Counted from the first letter of the stretch, positions 6,482 to 14,546 are shown. The stretch is 36,423 nt of DNA from Streptococcaceae bacterium (GCA_022484805.1 JAKVKP010000027.1:1-36423); one strand, 5' to 3'. Made by a program: numbers and translations. Notes: generated by a model from the sequence alone, not told the origin.

Positions 6482-6832
6482 TTGTTAGATAATACTGTAA
6501 CTTTAGCGCTCGTAGTAACTTTGATTTCAATAGTCTCTCCAATATTTGTTTCGTTTATTAATAAATCTTTTGAAGTAAAATTAAAAACGATAGACTATAA
6601 GCGAAATGCTTTAACAACAAATCGAAAAGAAATATTAAACACTTTTCAGTAATTTATATCTGAAAGTGGTAAATTATTAGCAAAAATAGATTTAAGTCAA
6701 CCTGTTGAGCAGATTGAAATTCAGAAATTTGAATCATCTTGTTTAAAATGCTTAATATTTTTATCAGCTTCGGATAGGAACGAATTTCAAATCCTTTTAT
6801 ATACTTCTATAACATATTATTTGAAATATTAG
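6482..6832 (+). pseudogene. Phage-type small membrane protein gene with a nonsense codon
   Basis: From a TTG at 6482 (GGTGG about 7 bases upstream) the frame reads LLDNTVTLALVVTLISIVSPIFVSFINKSFEVKLK. This is one N-terminal membrane helix followed by a charged helix, then a TAA stop at 6651-6653 after NTFQ. The same frame goes on for 59 sense codons (FISESGKLLAKIDLSQPVEQIEIQKFESS..) to a TAG at 6830-6832. The layout matches small one-helix proteins common in Firmicute prophages, where the helix is followed by a soluble helical part. The function is unknown. Confidence 0.55.
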
Positions 6833-6993
6833 ATGAATCTTTTTCTAGATATTAAATAGTTCTTGGTGTTCCCCCCAGAAAATTCTTTTTGTATCAATCC
6901 GTCATTTTCTCTTAACTATTTTAAGGTTTTTCATATATTTTCTCTTTTCATATTCGTATAATATGAAATATAAATGATAAGGAGGTGTTTAAA

Positions 6994-7651
6994 TTGGAGG
7001 AAAAAGAGCGTACAAAACTAATTGCATTAAATATAAAAAATTAATAAAAGAAAATGAATTATCTGAAAAAAATTGGAATTTCCCCATCAACCATGAGCGA
7101 TTATATGAATTATCAATCCAATCCATCTCATGGAGTTATACAAAAAATTGCAGATTATTTCGGTGTTCTAAATAGTGATATTAATACTACTTTTAAATAA
7201 AAAAACATTGATTCTATCATAAATTCAATCTATAATCAGTTAATAGCTTAACGAAAAGATAAAGTGTACAACTATGCTGAATTTGATTAAATTTACACCG
7301 ATAGAGAAGATTTAAAAAACTTTGATTATGTATATTATGTGTATGGCGATTCGATGGCGCCTAAATTTAAAAACTACGATGTTATTTGAATTTAACGTGC
7401 CTATGATCTTGATAATGATTCAATATATTGTAATGCATCACGATGAATTATTTGTTAGACAGGTTCGTATAAATGATGGAATTTTTACAATGTATTCACT
7501 TAACGACAAATATGTAGATATTAATATTCAACTAGATGATGCTGAACCTTATCCAGTTATTATCGGTAAAGTAGTTGATTCTATTACACCACTACAAGTA
7601 AATTATATGAAACTAACTACTAATTTAGTTAGTTTCATATATAAACAATAG
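6994..7651 (+). pseudogene. CI-like phage repressor (XRE plus S24 peptidase), heavily decayed
   Basis: A very strong ribosome binding site (AAGGAGGTG) leads to TTG at 6994. The pieces reassemble into a CI/HTH-S24 repressor: LEEKERTKLIALNIK, KLIKENELSEK in another frame, IGISPSTMSDYMNYQSNPSHGVIQKIADYFGVL (HTH recognition region), then a linker, then YYVYGDSMAPKFKNYDVI with the G-D-S-M of the S24 catalytic serine. It ends with HHDELFVRQVRINDGIFTMYSL..PYPVIIGKVVDSI. At least five in-frame stops and three frame changes separate them. Only the last ~80 residues (from about 7429) are still open. The gene cannot make a functional repressor. It marks the right side of a lost prophage or a prophage-like island. 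Confidence 0.75.
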
Positions 7652-7668
7652 GAAGAGGAGTTTTAAAA

Positions 7669-8106
7669 ATGGCATTATTTGGAAATATTGTTCAAGGGGC
7701 GCTAGGAAATTATTCTGAAAAGACCTCAGAAGAATTGACAAACGAATATGGTAGTTATCTATTTGAAAATGAAAAAATTAATTTAGGTTATCAATTGGTA
7801 CGAGATGCACTTGTTTTCACTAACTATAGAATTATTTTTGTCGATAAACAAGGCGCAACTGGAAAAAAAACAGCTTTCCGTTCAATACATTTAGACACAA
7901 TCGTTGAAGTTGAAATGGAGACAGCAGGTATGGGCATAGATGATAGTGAAATAACGATTACATATCTAACAAATATTTATCAACAATCTAACAATGAAGC
8001 TCATAAGACTTATAAATTTGAATTTCCCAAAAAAACAGATATAGTCCCCTTGTATAGATATTTAGGTAATATTGCCATGACAAACCGAGAACGTATCAAT
8101 AAATAA
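7669..8106 (+). CDS. PH domain-containing protein (bPH_1-like)
   Basis: This intact 145-residue protein is headed by GAAGAGGAG at a good distance from the ATG. It contains the signature of bacterial PH-like domains: ..E-K-I-N-L-G-Y-Q-L-V-R-D-A-L-V-F-T-N-Y-R-I-I-F-V-D, then K-T-A-F-R-S-I-H-L-D-T-I-V-E-V-E. No membrane helix or signal peptide is present. Such genes often sit next to repressor genes in Firmicute prophages, as here (17 bp after the S24 remnant). The molecular role is unknown. It is one of the few genes of this module still open, perhaps only because decay is recent. Confidence 0.7.
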   Translation: MALFGNIVQGALGNYSEKTSEELTNEYGSYLFENEKINLGYQLVRDALVFTNYRIIFVDKQGATGKKTAFRSIHLDTIVEVEMETAGMGIDDSEITITYLTNIYQQSNNEAHKTYKFEFPKKTDIVPLYRYLGNIAMTNRERINK

Positions 8107-8151
8107 AAAAACGCTCCAGACCTAGTGATTGGTTTATTGAAAGGCTGTGAA

Positions 8152-8367
8152 ATAGTTATTATTAGTAGAATTGCTCTTTTTATTTTATTTTTTTCAGGGT
8201 TAACATTTTCCGTTTCATTCATTATGGATTTAGTAGATTTTTTTAAACAATTTAACTCTTCAATAAAAAACAAAAGTGAAACATTTCCAATTTCTAAAAC
8301 CACCGTAATTGCAGGTTTATTAACATTTATTAGTGGATTAATTATATTGATTAGTATACCTAAATAA
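8152..8367 (+). pseudogene. Small two-helix membrane protein, probable start-codon loss
   Basis: The frame is open from GTG 8125 to 8367 and has two membrane helices (about VIISRIALFILFFSGLTFSVSFI and TTVIAGLLTFISGLIILI). The only Shine-Dalgarno-like sequence, AAAGG at 8140-8144, lies 7 bases before an ATA at 8152, just where an ATG should be. The GTG at 8125 and TTG at 8137 have no good site. I read it as a small phage membrane protein that lost its ATG by a G-to-A change, like the acetyltransferase gene at 4729. If ATA or GTG 8125 is used, it could still be made. The function is unknown. Confidence 0.45.
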
Positions 8368-8411
8368 AAAAAGCTTCCGACCAAGACAACATATCAATAA
8401 AAGGAATAGCT

Positions 8412-8729
8412 ATGAAAGAGAAATTTTTTAATTTTTTTACTAATATAGACAATTTACTGATTCTAGCTATATGTATGTTCACTCTCTTACCAGTCAGAAA
8501 ATATACAATTTCAGTGATATTGTTAACACTTGTTCTTCGGACTATTACTGAAATATTTGTTTTTAAATTCAATTTATATCTCGAATTAATTACAATACTA
8601 ATATTTATAATATATCTATTAATTGAATTATTTATAATGAAAAAAATAAACTTTTTCACTGCATGCATAATAATTACAATATTTTTGTTAATAAGTCGTT
8701 CGTGGATAATTTATAAAAATAATCAATAA
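8412..8729 (+). CDS. Small multi-helix membrane protein, unknown function
   Basis: This 105-residue protein is strongly hydrophobic with three to four predicted helices (about residues 12-30, 33-50, 58-74 and 82-97). The ATG is preceded by AAAAGGAA at 5 bases. It follows the previous small gene by 44 bp and is followed at once by a terminator, so it closes the module. I do not recognise a family. Confidence 0.5.
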   Translation: MKEKFFNFFTNIDNLLILAICMFTLLPVRKYTISVILLTLVLRTITEIFVFKFNLYLELITILIFIIYLLIELFIMKKINFFTACIIITIFLLISRSWIIYKNNQ

Positions 8730-8769
8730 AAAACACGCTCGCAACTTTGGACGGTCTCGAACGTGTTTT
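8730..8769 (+). terminator. Intrinsic terminator closing the phage module
   Basis: AAAACACG (8730-8737) pairs with CGTGTTTT (8762-8769), and TCG pairs with CGA inside. The hairpin starts right after the stop codon at 8729. The 5' arm resembles the sequences after the stops at 8106 and 8367, which have lost their 3' arms. Confidence 0.65.
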
Positions 8770-8836
8770 AAAAAATATCCTCGCAAAAGGCTTATTTTTT
8801 ATACCCAAATTTTAACATTTGAAAGAAGTTTAATCA

Positions 8837-9043
8837 ATGTAACTGAAAAAATTGCCAAGTGGCAAGTACATAGAAAAATATAAAAATAAATGCAATGAAA
8901 GATGGCAAAGAGTTTCAATTACTTTACCGAATAAAGCACGTGAACATGTTAGACACTCCAACAGTAAAATCACGAAAGAAATTTATCTCTATTTGAGAAA
9001 AAATATTAAAGAGCAACTAAAAAGGGACATAGAAAAGATGTGA
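8837..9043 (+). pseudogene. Small basic phage-type protein, nonsense at codon 2
   Basis: The frame LPSGKYIEKYKNKCNERWQRVSITLPNKAREHVRHSNSKITKE.. (to 9043) has no Shine-Dalgarno before its first TTG (8852). In the same frame an ATG lies at 8837-8839 with GAAAGAAG upstream, followed at once by TAA and then CTG AAA AAA TTG. The original N-terminus was probably M-x-LKKLPSGKY. The protein is small and basic, and W-Q-R-V-S-I-T-L-P resembles the strand of ribbon-helix-helix proteins, but that is only a suggestion. Confidence 0.45.
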
Positions 9044-9068
9044 CCTTGCCCCTATTCTGTCCCTTTTT
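9019..9068. terminator. Bidirectional terminator at the core/accessory boundary
   Basis: AAAAAGGGACA (9019-9029) and TGTCCCTTTTT (9058-9068) form a perfect 11-bp stem with a 28-base loop. It overlaps the end of the plus-strand pseudogene and lies 59 bp beyond the tsf stop, so it can end tsf transcripts on the minus strand. Confidence 0.65.
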
Positions 9069-9127
9069 CAGCGAATATCCAATTTTAAATATTTATCAAG
9101 TATCGTAAAACAAATGATAGCAATGGT

Positions 9128-10159
9128 TTATTTTGCACCTTTAGCTTGTGCCATTACTTCTTCTGCAAAGTTATCTTCTTTTTTCTCAATACCATCGCCA
9201 ACTTCGAAGCGTGTAAATGATTTAATTTCAGCATTAACACTTTCTAAGAATTTGCCGACAGTTTTTTTGTCATCTAAAACATATAATTGTGCAAGTAAAG
9301 TATATTGTTGGTCAATTTGTGTATTATCAACAACAAATTTTTCTAATTGACCTGGGATAATTTTGTCCCAAATTTTTTCTGGCTTGCCTTGTTCAGCTAA
9401 TTCTTTTTCAAGATTTGCTTTAGTTTCAGCCAAAACTTCGTCTGTCAATTGCAATTGAGAACCGTAAGTCGGAATACGTAGTAAAGTTTTACCAGTACGT
9501 TTACGATCTTCATTTTCAATTTCTTGACTAGCCTTCAATGCAGTCACTTCTTTTTCGATGAATTCAGGGTCTAAATCAGTATATGAAAGAACTTGAGGTT
9601 TCATCGCCGCAATATGCATTGCTAAGCTTTTAGCTAAGCCTTCATCGCCACCCTTAACAATCGTCACAACACCGATACGACCACCATTGTGCTTATATGT
9701 ACCAAAACTTTCATCATCTGCTTTTTCAATTACTGCAAAACGACGGAAAGCAATTTTTTCGCCAATTACTTGTGTTGCGTTAATATAAGCTGCTTCTAAA
9801 GTTTCACCATCCGCAGTTTTAAGAGCTAGTGCTGCTTCATTTGTTGCAGGTTTATTTTCAGCGATTAATTTAGCAGTCTCATTTACCAAAGTAACAAACT
9901 GTTCATTCTTCGCAACGAAATCTGTTTCAGAATTAATTTCAACGATTGCCGCTGTATTGCCAGTAGCATAGATACCAGTCAAACCTTCGGCAGCAATACG
10001 ATCAGATTTTTTAGCAGCAGTTGCCATACCTTTTTCACGTAAAAGATCAATTGCTTTATCCATGTCGCCATCAACTTCAACTAATGCTTTTTTAGCATCC
10101 ATCATGCCAACACCAGTACGATCACGTAGTTCTTTTACTTGTTTTGCTGTTACAGCCAT
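9128..10159 (-). CDS. tsf: Elongation factor Ts
   Basis: EF-Ts exchanges GDP for GTP on EF-Tu in the cytoplasm. The N-terminal UBA-like domain ([26 protein letters not shown], residues 1-45) is followed by the core with SETDFVAKN. Near residues 215-300 there is an insertion compared with the ~290-residue form of bacilli, giving 343 residues. This long form is typical of Streptococcus and Lactococcus. The start has AGGAGG 8 bases upstream. It is transcribed with rpsB, but an intrinsic terminator (10202-10237) sits between them and should reduce its level. Confidence 0.97.
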   Translation of the reverse strand: MAVTAKQVKELRDRTGVGMMDAKKALVEVDGDMDKAIDLLREKGMATAAKKSDRIAAEGLTGIYATGNTAAIVEINSETDFVAKNEQFVTLVNETAKLIAENKPATNEAALALKTADGETLEAAYINATQVIGEKIAFRRFAVIEKADDESFGTYKHNGGRIGVVTIVKGGDEGLAKSLAMHIAAMKPQVLSYTDLDPEFIEKEVTALKASQEIENEDRKRTGKTLLRIPTYGSQLQLTDEVLAETKANLEKELAEQGKPEKIWDKIIPGQLEKFVVDNTQIDQQYTLLAQLYVLDDKKTVGKFLESVNAEIKSFTRFEVGDGIEKKEDNFAEEVMAQAKGAK

Positions 10160-10201
10160 TTTAAAAGCCTCCTAATTGATATGTGATTATTCATTTATTT
10201 T

Positions 10202-10237
10202 AAAAAAACAGCAATGGACACTTGCCTATTGCTGTTT
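10202..10237 (-). terminator. Terminator/attenuator between rpsB and tsf
   Basis: On the minus strand AAACAGCAAT pairs with ATTGCTGTTT around a 12-base loop, followed by a T7 run. No separate good promoter for tsf is visible in the 42 bp after it, so tsf probably depends on readthrough. Confidence 0.8.
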
Positions 10238-10268
10238 CAATTTATTACTGAGCCATTTAACGCAATTA

Positions 10269-11048
10269 TTATGCGTTGTCGCCTTCAACAACTTCAACGA
10301 TTTCTTCGATAGAAACAGCTTCTTGACCATCTTCTGCTACAAAGTCAGCAGCTTCTACTTGATCTTCACCTTGATTTCCTTCGATAAATGCATCAGCCAT
10401 TTTCGCAGTAATTAATTTAACTGCACGAATTGCGTCATCGTTTGATGGGATTACAACATCAATTTCATCTGGATCAGAGTTTGTATCAACCATCGCTACG
10501 ATTGGAATATTTAATTTATGTGCTTCTTGAACGGCAATTCTTTCTTTTTTAGGATCCACAATGTACATTACATCAGGAATTCTTGGCATTTCAGCAATAC
10601 CACCTAAGAATTTTTCAAGACGTTCACGTTGTTTGTTTAATAATACAACTTCTTTTTTAGGAAGAACTTCGAAAGTACCGTCTTCTTCCATTTTATTAAT
10701 TTGTTTTAAGCGAGCAATACGTTTTTGAATTGTATCCCAGTTAGTCAAAGTACCACCTAACCAACGGTGGTTAACGTAAAATTGACCAGAGCGAATTGCT
10801 TCTTCTTTAATTGCATCTTGTGCTTGTTTTTTTGTACCAACGAATAAAGCGATACCGCCTTCTTCTGCAACATTTCTCATATATTCGTATGCTGCATCTA
10901 CTAATTTAACTGTTTTTTGTAAGTCAATAATGTAGATTCCGTTACGTTCTGTGAAGATATATTTCTTCATTTTTGGGTTCCAACGGCGTGTTTGATGACC
11001 GAAGTGAACACCAGCTTCTAGTAATTGTTTCATTGAAATTACTGCCAT
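10269..11048 (-). CDS. rpsB: 30S ribosomal protein S2
   Basis: This 259-residue S2 protein starts with the family hallmark [27 protein letters not shown] and contains [19 protein letters not shown] and [20 protein letters not shown]. The C-terminal acidic tail ends [14 protein letters not shown], like that of streptococci and lactococci. The start codon is preceded by AGGTGG. A 120-nt structured leader and a consensus promoter lie upstream. S2 is known in other bacteria to repress its own operon; the leader here may serve the same purpose. Confidence 0.98.
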   Translation of the reverse strand: MAVISMKQLLEAGVHFGHQTRRWNPKMKKYIFTERNGIYIIDLQKTVKLVDAAYEYMRNVAEEGGIALFVGTKKQAQDAIKEEAIRSGQFYVNHRWLGGTLTNWDTIQKRIARLKQINKMEEDGTFEVLPKKEVVLLNKQRERLEKFLGGIAEMPRIPDVMYIVDPKKERIAVQEAHKLNIPIVAMVDTNSDPDEIDVVIPSNDDAIRAVKLITAKMADAFIEGNQGEDQVEAADFVAEDGQEAVSIEEIVEVVEGDNA

Positions 11049-11168
11049 GTTTTTGTTTCCACCTTTGTTTGTTTTTTCCTCGTTATTGCTTCAAACTCCA
11101 TCTAGCACCATCCCTGGCAACACTAGATAAATACACAATAACTGTGGTTTATTGCCCATAAGCAACGG
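11049..11168 (-). promoter_or_regulatory. Structured 5' leader of rpsB, three-way junction
   Basis: The 120-nt leader can fold into a compact three-way junction. The closing stem is TTGCTT (11160-11165) with AAGCAA (11086-11091). One arm is CAATAA/TTATTG (11136-11141 with 11149-11154). The other is ATCTAG/CTAGAT (11100-11105 with 11123-11128), with a further GCC/GGT inside. There is no terminator-like U-tract, so control would act on translation or RNA stability. Feedback by S2 is the natural guess. Confidence 0.55.
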
Positions 11169-11173
11169 TATTA

Positions 11174-11202
11174 ATTCTACTTGATTTTAATAGAAATGTC
11201 AA
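11174..11202 (-). promoter_or_regulatory. Consensus sigma-A promoter of rpsB-tsf
   Basis: On the minus strand TTGACA (11197-11202), a 17-bp spacer and TAGAAT (11174-11179). The start of transcription is near 11167-11169. The upstream side is AT-rich, as is common for ribosomal protein promoters. Confidence 0.85.
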
Positions 11203-11349
11203 TATTTTTATTGAAATTATCCAATATTTAATTTATGTACTATTCACCAATAATTACCTGTAATTACTGCCATGTTTTAGAGGAAATTCGTGATATTTTG
11301 TTATTTTAGAAAAAGTTTAATTAGAATGAACCAAATAAACGTCTAAAAT

Positions 11350-11412
11350 CCAAAAACCACTGCCATTGCTGACAGTGGTAGGAGTTTATGAAAAAGATTA
11401 ATTATTTGGGAT
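11350..11412 (-). ncRNA. CiaR-type small RNA (csRNA-like), copy C
   Basis: Predicted ~62-nt RNA starting at A11412 with the same AUCCCAAAUAAUUAAUC as copy A. The seed (11380-11396) is antisense to AGGAGTTTATGAAAAAG. The terminator stem is ACCACTG/CAGTGGT (11356-11362 with 11373-11379), and five U's follow. The identity with copy A covers just the predicted transcript, while the promoter spacers and flanks differ. That is the pattern expected if the RNA itself is conserved. It lies between the rpsB promoter and the acetyltransferase gene at 11619. The remainder of 11203-11618 shows no other gene. Confidence 0.72.
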
Positions 11413-11418
11413 ACATAT

Positions 11419-11451
11419 ATCTTATTTTATAAAGCTTAAGTGTAACTTAAC
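11419..11451 (-). promoter_or_regulatory. CiaR-type promoter of small RNA copy C
   Basis: On the minus strand GTTAAG, five bases (TTACA), CTTAAG (11435-11451), then exactly 10 bases, then the -10 box TAAGAT (11419-11424). One base of the second half-site differs from the NTTAAG-N5-WTTAAG consensus. Spacing is identical to that at 2272-2304. Confidence 0.65.
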
Positions 11452-11523
11452 AGCTCATATTAAATTTTGAATTGGTTATTAATAAATTTATTTCTATCTC
11501 CAAAATTGTGCTTATAATTATGA

Positions 11524-11529
11524 TACAAT
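11524..11529 (+). promoter_or_regulatory. Possible extended -10 promoter of the ElaA-like gene
   Basis: TGATACAAT (TACAAT at 11524-11529 with an upstream TG) could start a transcript near 11536. No clear -35 is present. It is the best candidate in the 167 bp before the gene. Confidence 0.3.
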
Positions 11530-11618
11530 ACCCATAATCTATTTTGACAGTTCTCAATTAAGGACAGCTGCATATCACATTATAACTAATTTAACTTTTA
11601 TATAGGAGGGGTTATCCT

Positions 11619-12068
11619 TTGAATAACTATGAAACAGTCATCAAAGCATCCGATCAATTATCTGCACAGGAGTTAATTAACCTTTTGAAGGCACGAACTA
11701 AGGTTTTTGTTGTCGAACAAAATTGCCCTTATCAAGAGGTTGATGATAAGGACAACGATGCAGTTCATGTTTTTTTCAAAAAAGGAAATCAAATATTGGC
11801 TTATGCTCGAATCGTTCCCTTTGACCAAACATATATGAGCGTTGGTCGTGTGCTAGTTGTCAAAGAATTTCGGCAACATAAATTAGGACGTCAAATTTTT
11901 GCGGCAGCAATTAACGAATTAACCCAACGCTTCCCAAATAAAGATATTAAAATTCAAGCTCAAAGCTATCTCAAAAATTTTTATAGTTCTTTTGGCTTTA
12001 AAGCAGTTTCAGATTTATATCTTGAAGACGGTATTTCTCATGTAGATATGGTGCTTCAAAATCAATAA
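11619..12068 (+). CDS. ElaA-like GNAT N-acetyltransferase
   Basis: This 149-residue protein matches the ElaA subfamily of GNAT enzymes. It has LLKARTKVFVVEQNCPYQEVDDKDNDAVHV at residues 23-52 (R-x-x-V-F-V-V-E-Q-x-C-x-Y-x-E-x-D-x-x-D), then AYARIVP, then VGRVLVVKEFRQHKLGRQI (acetyl-CoA loop), then the C-terminal Y-x-x-F-G-F. The natural substrate of ElaA is not established. The start is TTG with AGGAGGGG 7-8 bases upstream. It is a single gene, convergent with the phosphatase at 12140. Confidence 0.85.
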   Translation: MNNYETVIKASDQLSAQELINLLKARTKVFVVEQNCPYQEVDDKDNDAVHVFFKKGNQILAYARIVPFDQTYMSVGRVLVVKEFRQHKLGRQIFAAAINELTQRFPNKDIKIQAQSYLKNFYSSFGFKAVSDLYLEDGISHVDMVLQNQ

Positions 12069-12139
12069 AGAAACTTGGTCAAAATCACAACCGTCTAAGA
12101 TTCTAACTGATTTCAACTAGCGTGAAATGTTATCAAGCA

Positions 12140-12844
12140 TTATTCTGACAGCATTTCGCGTGCACCAATCTCACGATAATTCATATCACCAACACTCAGA
12201 ATTTTAAAGCCATCACTGCTTGAATACTCAATTTTAGTTACGCTGCCGTTATCCAAACCTTGGACAGTAGGTGCAGTTTCATCAATTAGTTTAACTAATG
12301 TTGAAATCGTCATCCCATGCGAGACTACAATTGCATTACCGCCGCCATTTTTCTCTAAAAAATGACCGATATCTTCAAAACCTGTCCAAATTCGATTACG
12401 AATTGTCTCCCAGCTTTCTGCCCAATTTGCGGTATCAACTGCTTGGATACTCTCTGCTAATTTTTCAAAGGAGACTTTAGCAAGGTCGCCATTCACATTG
12501 ATAAAAGCTGGTGTTCTAGGCAAAACGCCACCAAACAGCTCACCGTCGTAAGCACCATCCATTGAGCCAAAGCACCATTCCCGAATTCGTTTATCACGGA
12601 CATACGGGATGTGAGGCAAGCCCAATTCTTCTAAAATAATTTCCATCGTCTGAAGCGTCCGACCTGAATCTGACGAAAAGGCAGCCTTAAATTCTATATC
12701 TAAATTTTTCAAACCTCTGCCCAGCTCATGTATCCCTTGCTCACCAACTGCAGTTAAAGGCGTATCAGACCAGCCCTGTGCCCGTCCAATTGTATTAAAC
12801 ATTGTTTTACCGTGTCTTGCAACATATAGTGTTGATTTTGACAT
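12140..12844 (-). CDS. Histidine phosphatase family protein
   Basis: This 234-residue protein has the branch-1 histidine phosphatase motif LYVARHGKTMFN at residues 5-16 (catalytic R-H-G), SDSGRTLQT near residue 60, the acid residue region REWCFGSMDG, and the second catalytic histidine in VVSHGMTIS near residue 175. Members act on phosphoglycerate or other small phosphoesters. The E-W-C-F-G-S-M-D-G insert differs from true glycolytic mutases, so I call it only a family member. It follows pgi by 89 bp on the same strand. Confidence 0.85.
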   Translation of the reverse strand: MSKSTLYVARHGKTMFNTIGRAQGWSDTPLTAVGEQGIHELGRGLKNLDIEFKAAFSSDSGRTLQTMEIILEELGLPHIPYVRDKRIREWCFGSMDGAYDGELFGGVLPRTPAFINVNGDLAKVSFEKLAESIQAVDTANWAESWETIRNRIWTGFEDIGHFLEKNGGGNAIVVSHGMTISTLVKLIDETAPTVQGLDNGSVTKIEYSSSDGFKILSVGDMNYREIGAREMLSE

Positions 12845-12885
12845 AGGTCACTTCCTCACTCTTTTATATTTCTGTCAATAAGTAC

Positions 12886-12925
12886 AGTAAACCAACACAG
12901 TTATCTAAAACTATGCTGGCTTACT
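12886..12925 (-). other. RNA hairpin between pgi and the phosphatase gene
   Basis: A 16-bp stem (12886-12901 with 12910-12925) with an 8-base loop is fully paired only when read on the minus strand, because its irregular positions become G-U pairs (A-C mismatches on the other strand). No U-run follows, so it is not a standard terminator. It may protect the pgi 3' end or adjust the level of the downstream gene. Confidence 0.5.
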
Positions 12926-12933
12926 GAGATTTA

Positions 12934-14280
12934 TTATAAACGTGCGTTTAATTCTTTCGATAATTCTTCAAAGCCAGGCTTACCTAATAAAGCAAACATA
13001 TTTTTCTTGTAGGCCTCAACACCTGGTTGGTCAAACGGATTAACACCGTTGATATAACCAGATAATCCAATTGCAATTTCAAAGAAGTAAATCAAATTAC
13101 CTAAGGTAAATTCATCTTGATTTGGAATGGTAATTACTGAGTTTGGTACTCCGCCATCCGTATGAGCCAATAAAACACCTTGGAAAGCTTTGGTATTTAC
13201 ATAGTCAACATCTTTACCTTGCAAGTAGCCCAAGCCATCTAGATCTTCTTCCAATGATGGAATATTGATATTTTGACGAGGTGCATCTACTTTAATAACT
13301 GTTTCAAAAATATTACGATTACCCTCTTGGATAAATTGACCAAGTGAATGTAAATCAGTTGAAAAGTTTGCAGATGATGGATAAATACCTTTTTGATCCT
13401 TGCCTTCAGATTCACCAGCTAATTGTTTCCACCATTCAGAGAAATACTGCAAGCTTGGTTCGTAATTTACCAAAATTTCAGTTACTTTACCCTTACGGTA
13501 TAAAATATTTCTCAATACAGCATACTGATAGGCTTCATTTTCCTTTAAATCAGCAGATGAATAAGTTTCACGAGCTGCGGCTGCACCCGACATTAAAGCA
13601 TCAATATCGGCTCCACTTGCGGCAATTGGTAATAATCCAACTGGCGTCAAGACAGTAAAACGACCACCAACTGCATCTGGTACAACAAAGGTTTCCCAGC
13701 CTTCTGCATCTGCTTCAACTTTGACAGCACCTTTGGCCTTATCAGTTGTAGCATAAATACGTTGATTAGCTTCTGCCTTACCATATTTTTTAATTAATAA
13801 TTCTTTAAATACACGGAAAGCGATTGCAGGTTCAGTTGTCGTTCCAGATTTTGAAATCACATTCACAGAGAAATCCTTGTCTGAAACATAGTCAACTAAT
13901 TGTGCAAGATAGCTTGAAGAAATTGAGTTACCTGCATATAAAATTTGAGGTGCTTTGCGTTCTTCTTTAGATTGTAGATTCACAAATGAATTATTCAAGA
14001 AATCAATTGCTGCACGCGCACCTAAATAGGAGCCGCCAATCCCAATCACAATCAATATGTCTGAATCAGACTGAATTTTAGCGCCTGCTTTTTTAATTCG
14101 TGCAAACTCTTCTTTGTCATAATCAACTGGTAAATCAATCCAGCCACGAAAATCAGCCCCTGGACCTGTTCCTTCACGCAATTGTTTATCTAATGCAGTA
14201 ACCGTCGCTTGCATATAGCCAATTTCATGCTCAGCAACAAAAGGTAAAACTGGTGTGTAGTCAAATTTAATATGTGACAT
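12934..14280 (-). CDS. pgi: Glucose-6-phosphate isomerase
   Basis: This enzyme interconverts glucose 6-phosphate and fructose 6-phosphate in glycolysis. The 448-residue length is normal for Firmicutes. Signatures are [14 protein letters not shown] near residue 77, [10 protein letters not shown] near 143, [14 protein letters not shown] near 205 and [14 protein letters not shown], then [17 protein letters not shown] near 412. The ATG has AAGGAG at a good distance and a promoter at 14326-14354. Confidence 0.97.
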   Translation of the reverse strand: MSHIKFDYTPVLPFVAEHEIGYMQATVTALDKQLREGTGPGADFRGWIDLPVDYDKEEFARIKKAGAKIQSDSDILIVIGIGGSYLGARAAIDFLNNSFVNLQSKEERKAPQILYAGNSISSSYLAQLVDYVSDKDFSVNVISKSGTTTEPAIAFRVFKELLIKKYGKAEANQRIYATTDKAKGAVKVEADAEGWETFVVPDAVGGRFTVLTPVGLLPIAASGADIDALMSGAAAARETYSSADLKENEAYQYAVLRNILYRKGKVTEILVNYEPSLQYFSEWWKQLAGESEGKDQKGIYPSSANFSTDLHSLGQFIQEGNRNIFETVIKVDAPRQNINIPSLEEDLDGLGYLQGKDVDYVNTKAFQGVLLAHTDGGVPNSVITIPNQDEFTLGNLIYFFEIAIGLSGYINGVNPFDQPGVEAYKKNMFALLGKPGFEELSKELNARL

Positions 14281-14325
14281 TCAAAAGCTCCTTAAATTTT
14301 TTATTTAATTTAATGTACTTCTTAA

Positions 14326-14354
14326 ATTTTAAGGCTTATTCCTAAAATTTGCAA
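14326..14354 (-). promoter_or_regulatory. Promoter of pgi
   Basis: On the minus strand TTGCAA (14349-14354), a 17-bp spacer, TAAAAT (14326-14331). The transcript start is predicted near 14319, giving a ~39-nt leader. Confidence 0.6.
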
Positions 14355-14460
14355 CCGTTTTAAAAGGATTTAATGCCTGTTATTTCAATTCTTTATTTAA
14401 TCTATTTTGCAATGGACCTATACCATTCAAATAAAGAAGATAACAATTGTAATCGTTCAC

Positions 14461-14488
14461 TTGAAAGTTCATTATTTTATGGTAAACT
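14461..14488 (+). promoter_or_regulatory. Promoter of bioB
   Basis: TTGAAA (14461-14466), a 16-bp spacer, TAAACT (14483-14488). The predicted start near 14495 lies just before the BirA-type operator, so bound repressor would block early transcription. Confidence 0.55.
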
Positions 14489-14500
14489 GTTTTTAGAACA

Positions 14501-14531
14501 TAGTTAACTAAAAAAATAAAATGGTTAACTA
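14501..14531 (+). promoter_or_regulatory. BirA-type biotin operator
   Basis: TAGTTAAC (14501-14508) and GTTAACTA (14524-14531) form an inverted repeat with 15 bp between the GTTAAC cores. This is the half-site and spacing of operators bound by BirA repressors in Firmicutes. It sits between the promoter and the ribosome binding site AAGGAG (14534-14539). Confidence 0.8.
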
Positions 14532-14546
14532 CTAAGGAGTAGCAAA

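Noticed and set aside
4256-7651. Alternative genetic code (TAA read as an amino acid) to explain the many in-frame stops.
   Set aside because: The stops fall at positions expecting different residues, TGA also occurs, there are frameshifts as well, and core genes use normal stops.
8010-8668. Two minus-strand open frames in the phage module.
   Set aside because: They are shadows of plus-strand genes that have ribosome binding sites and membrane-helix patterns.
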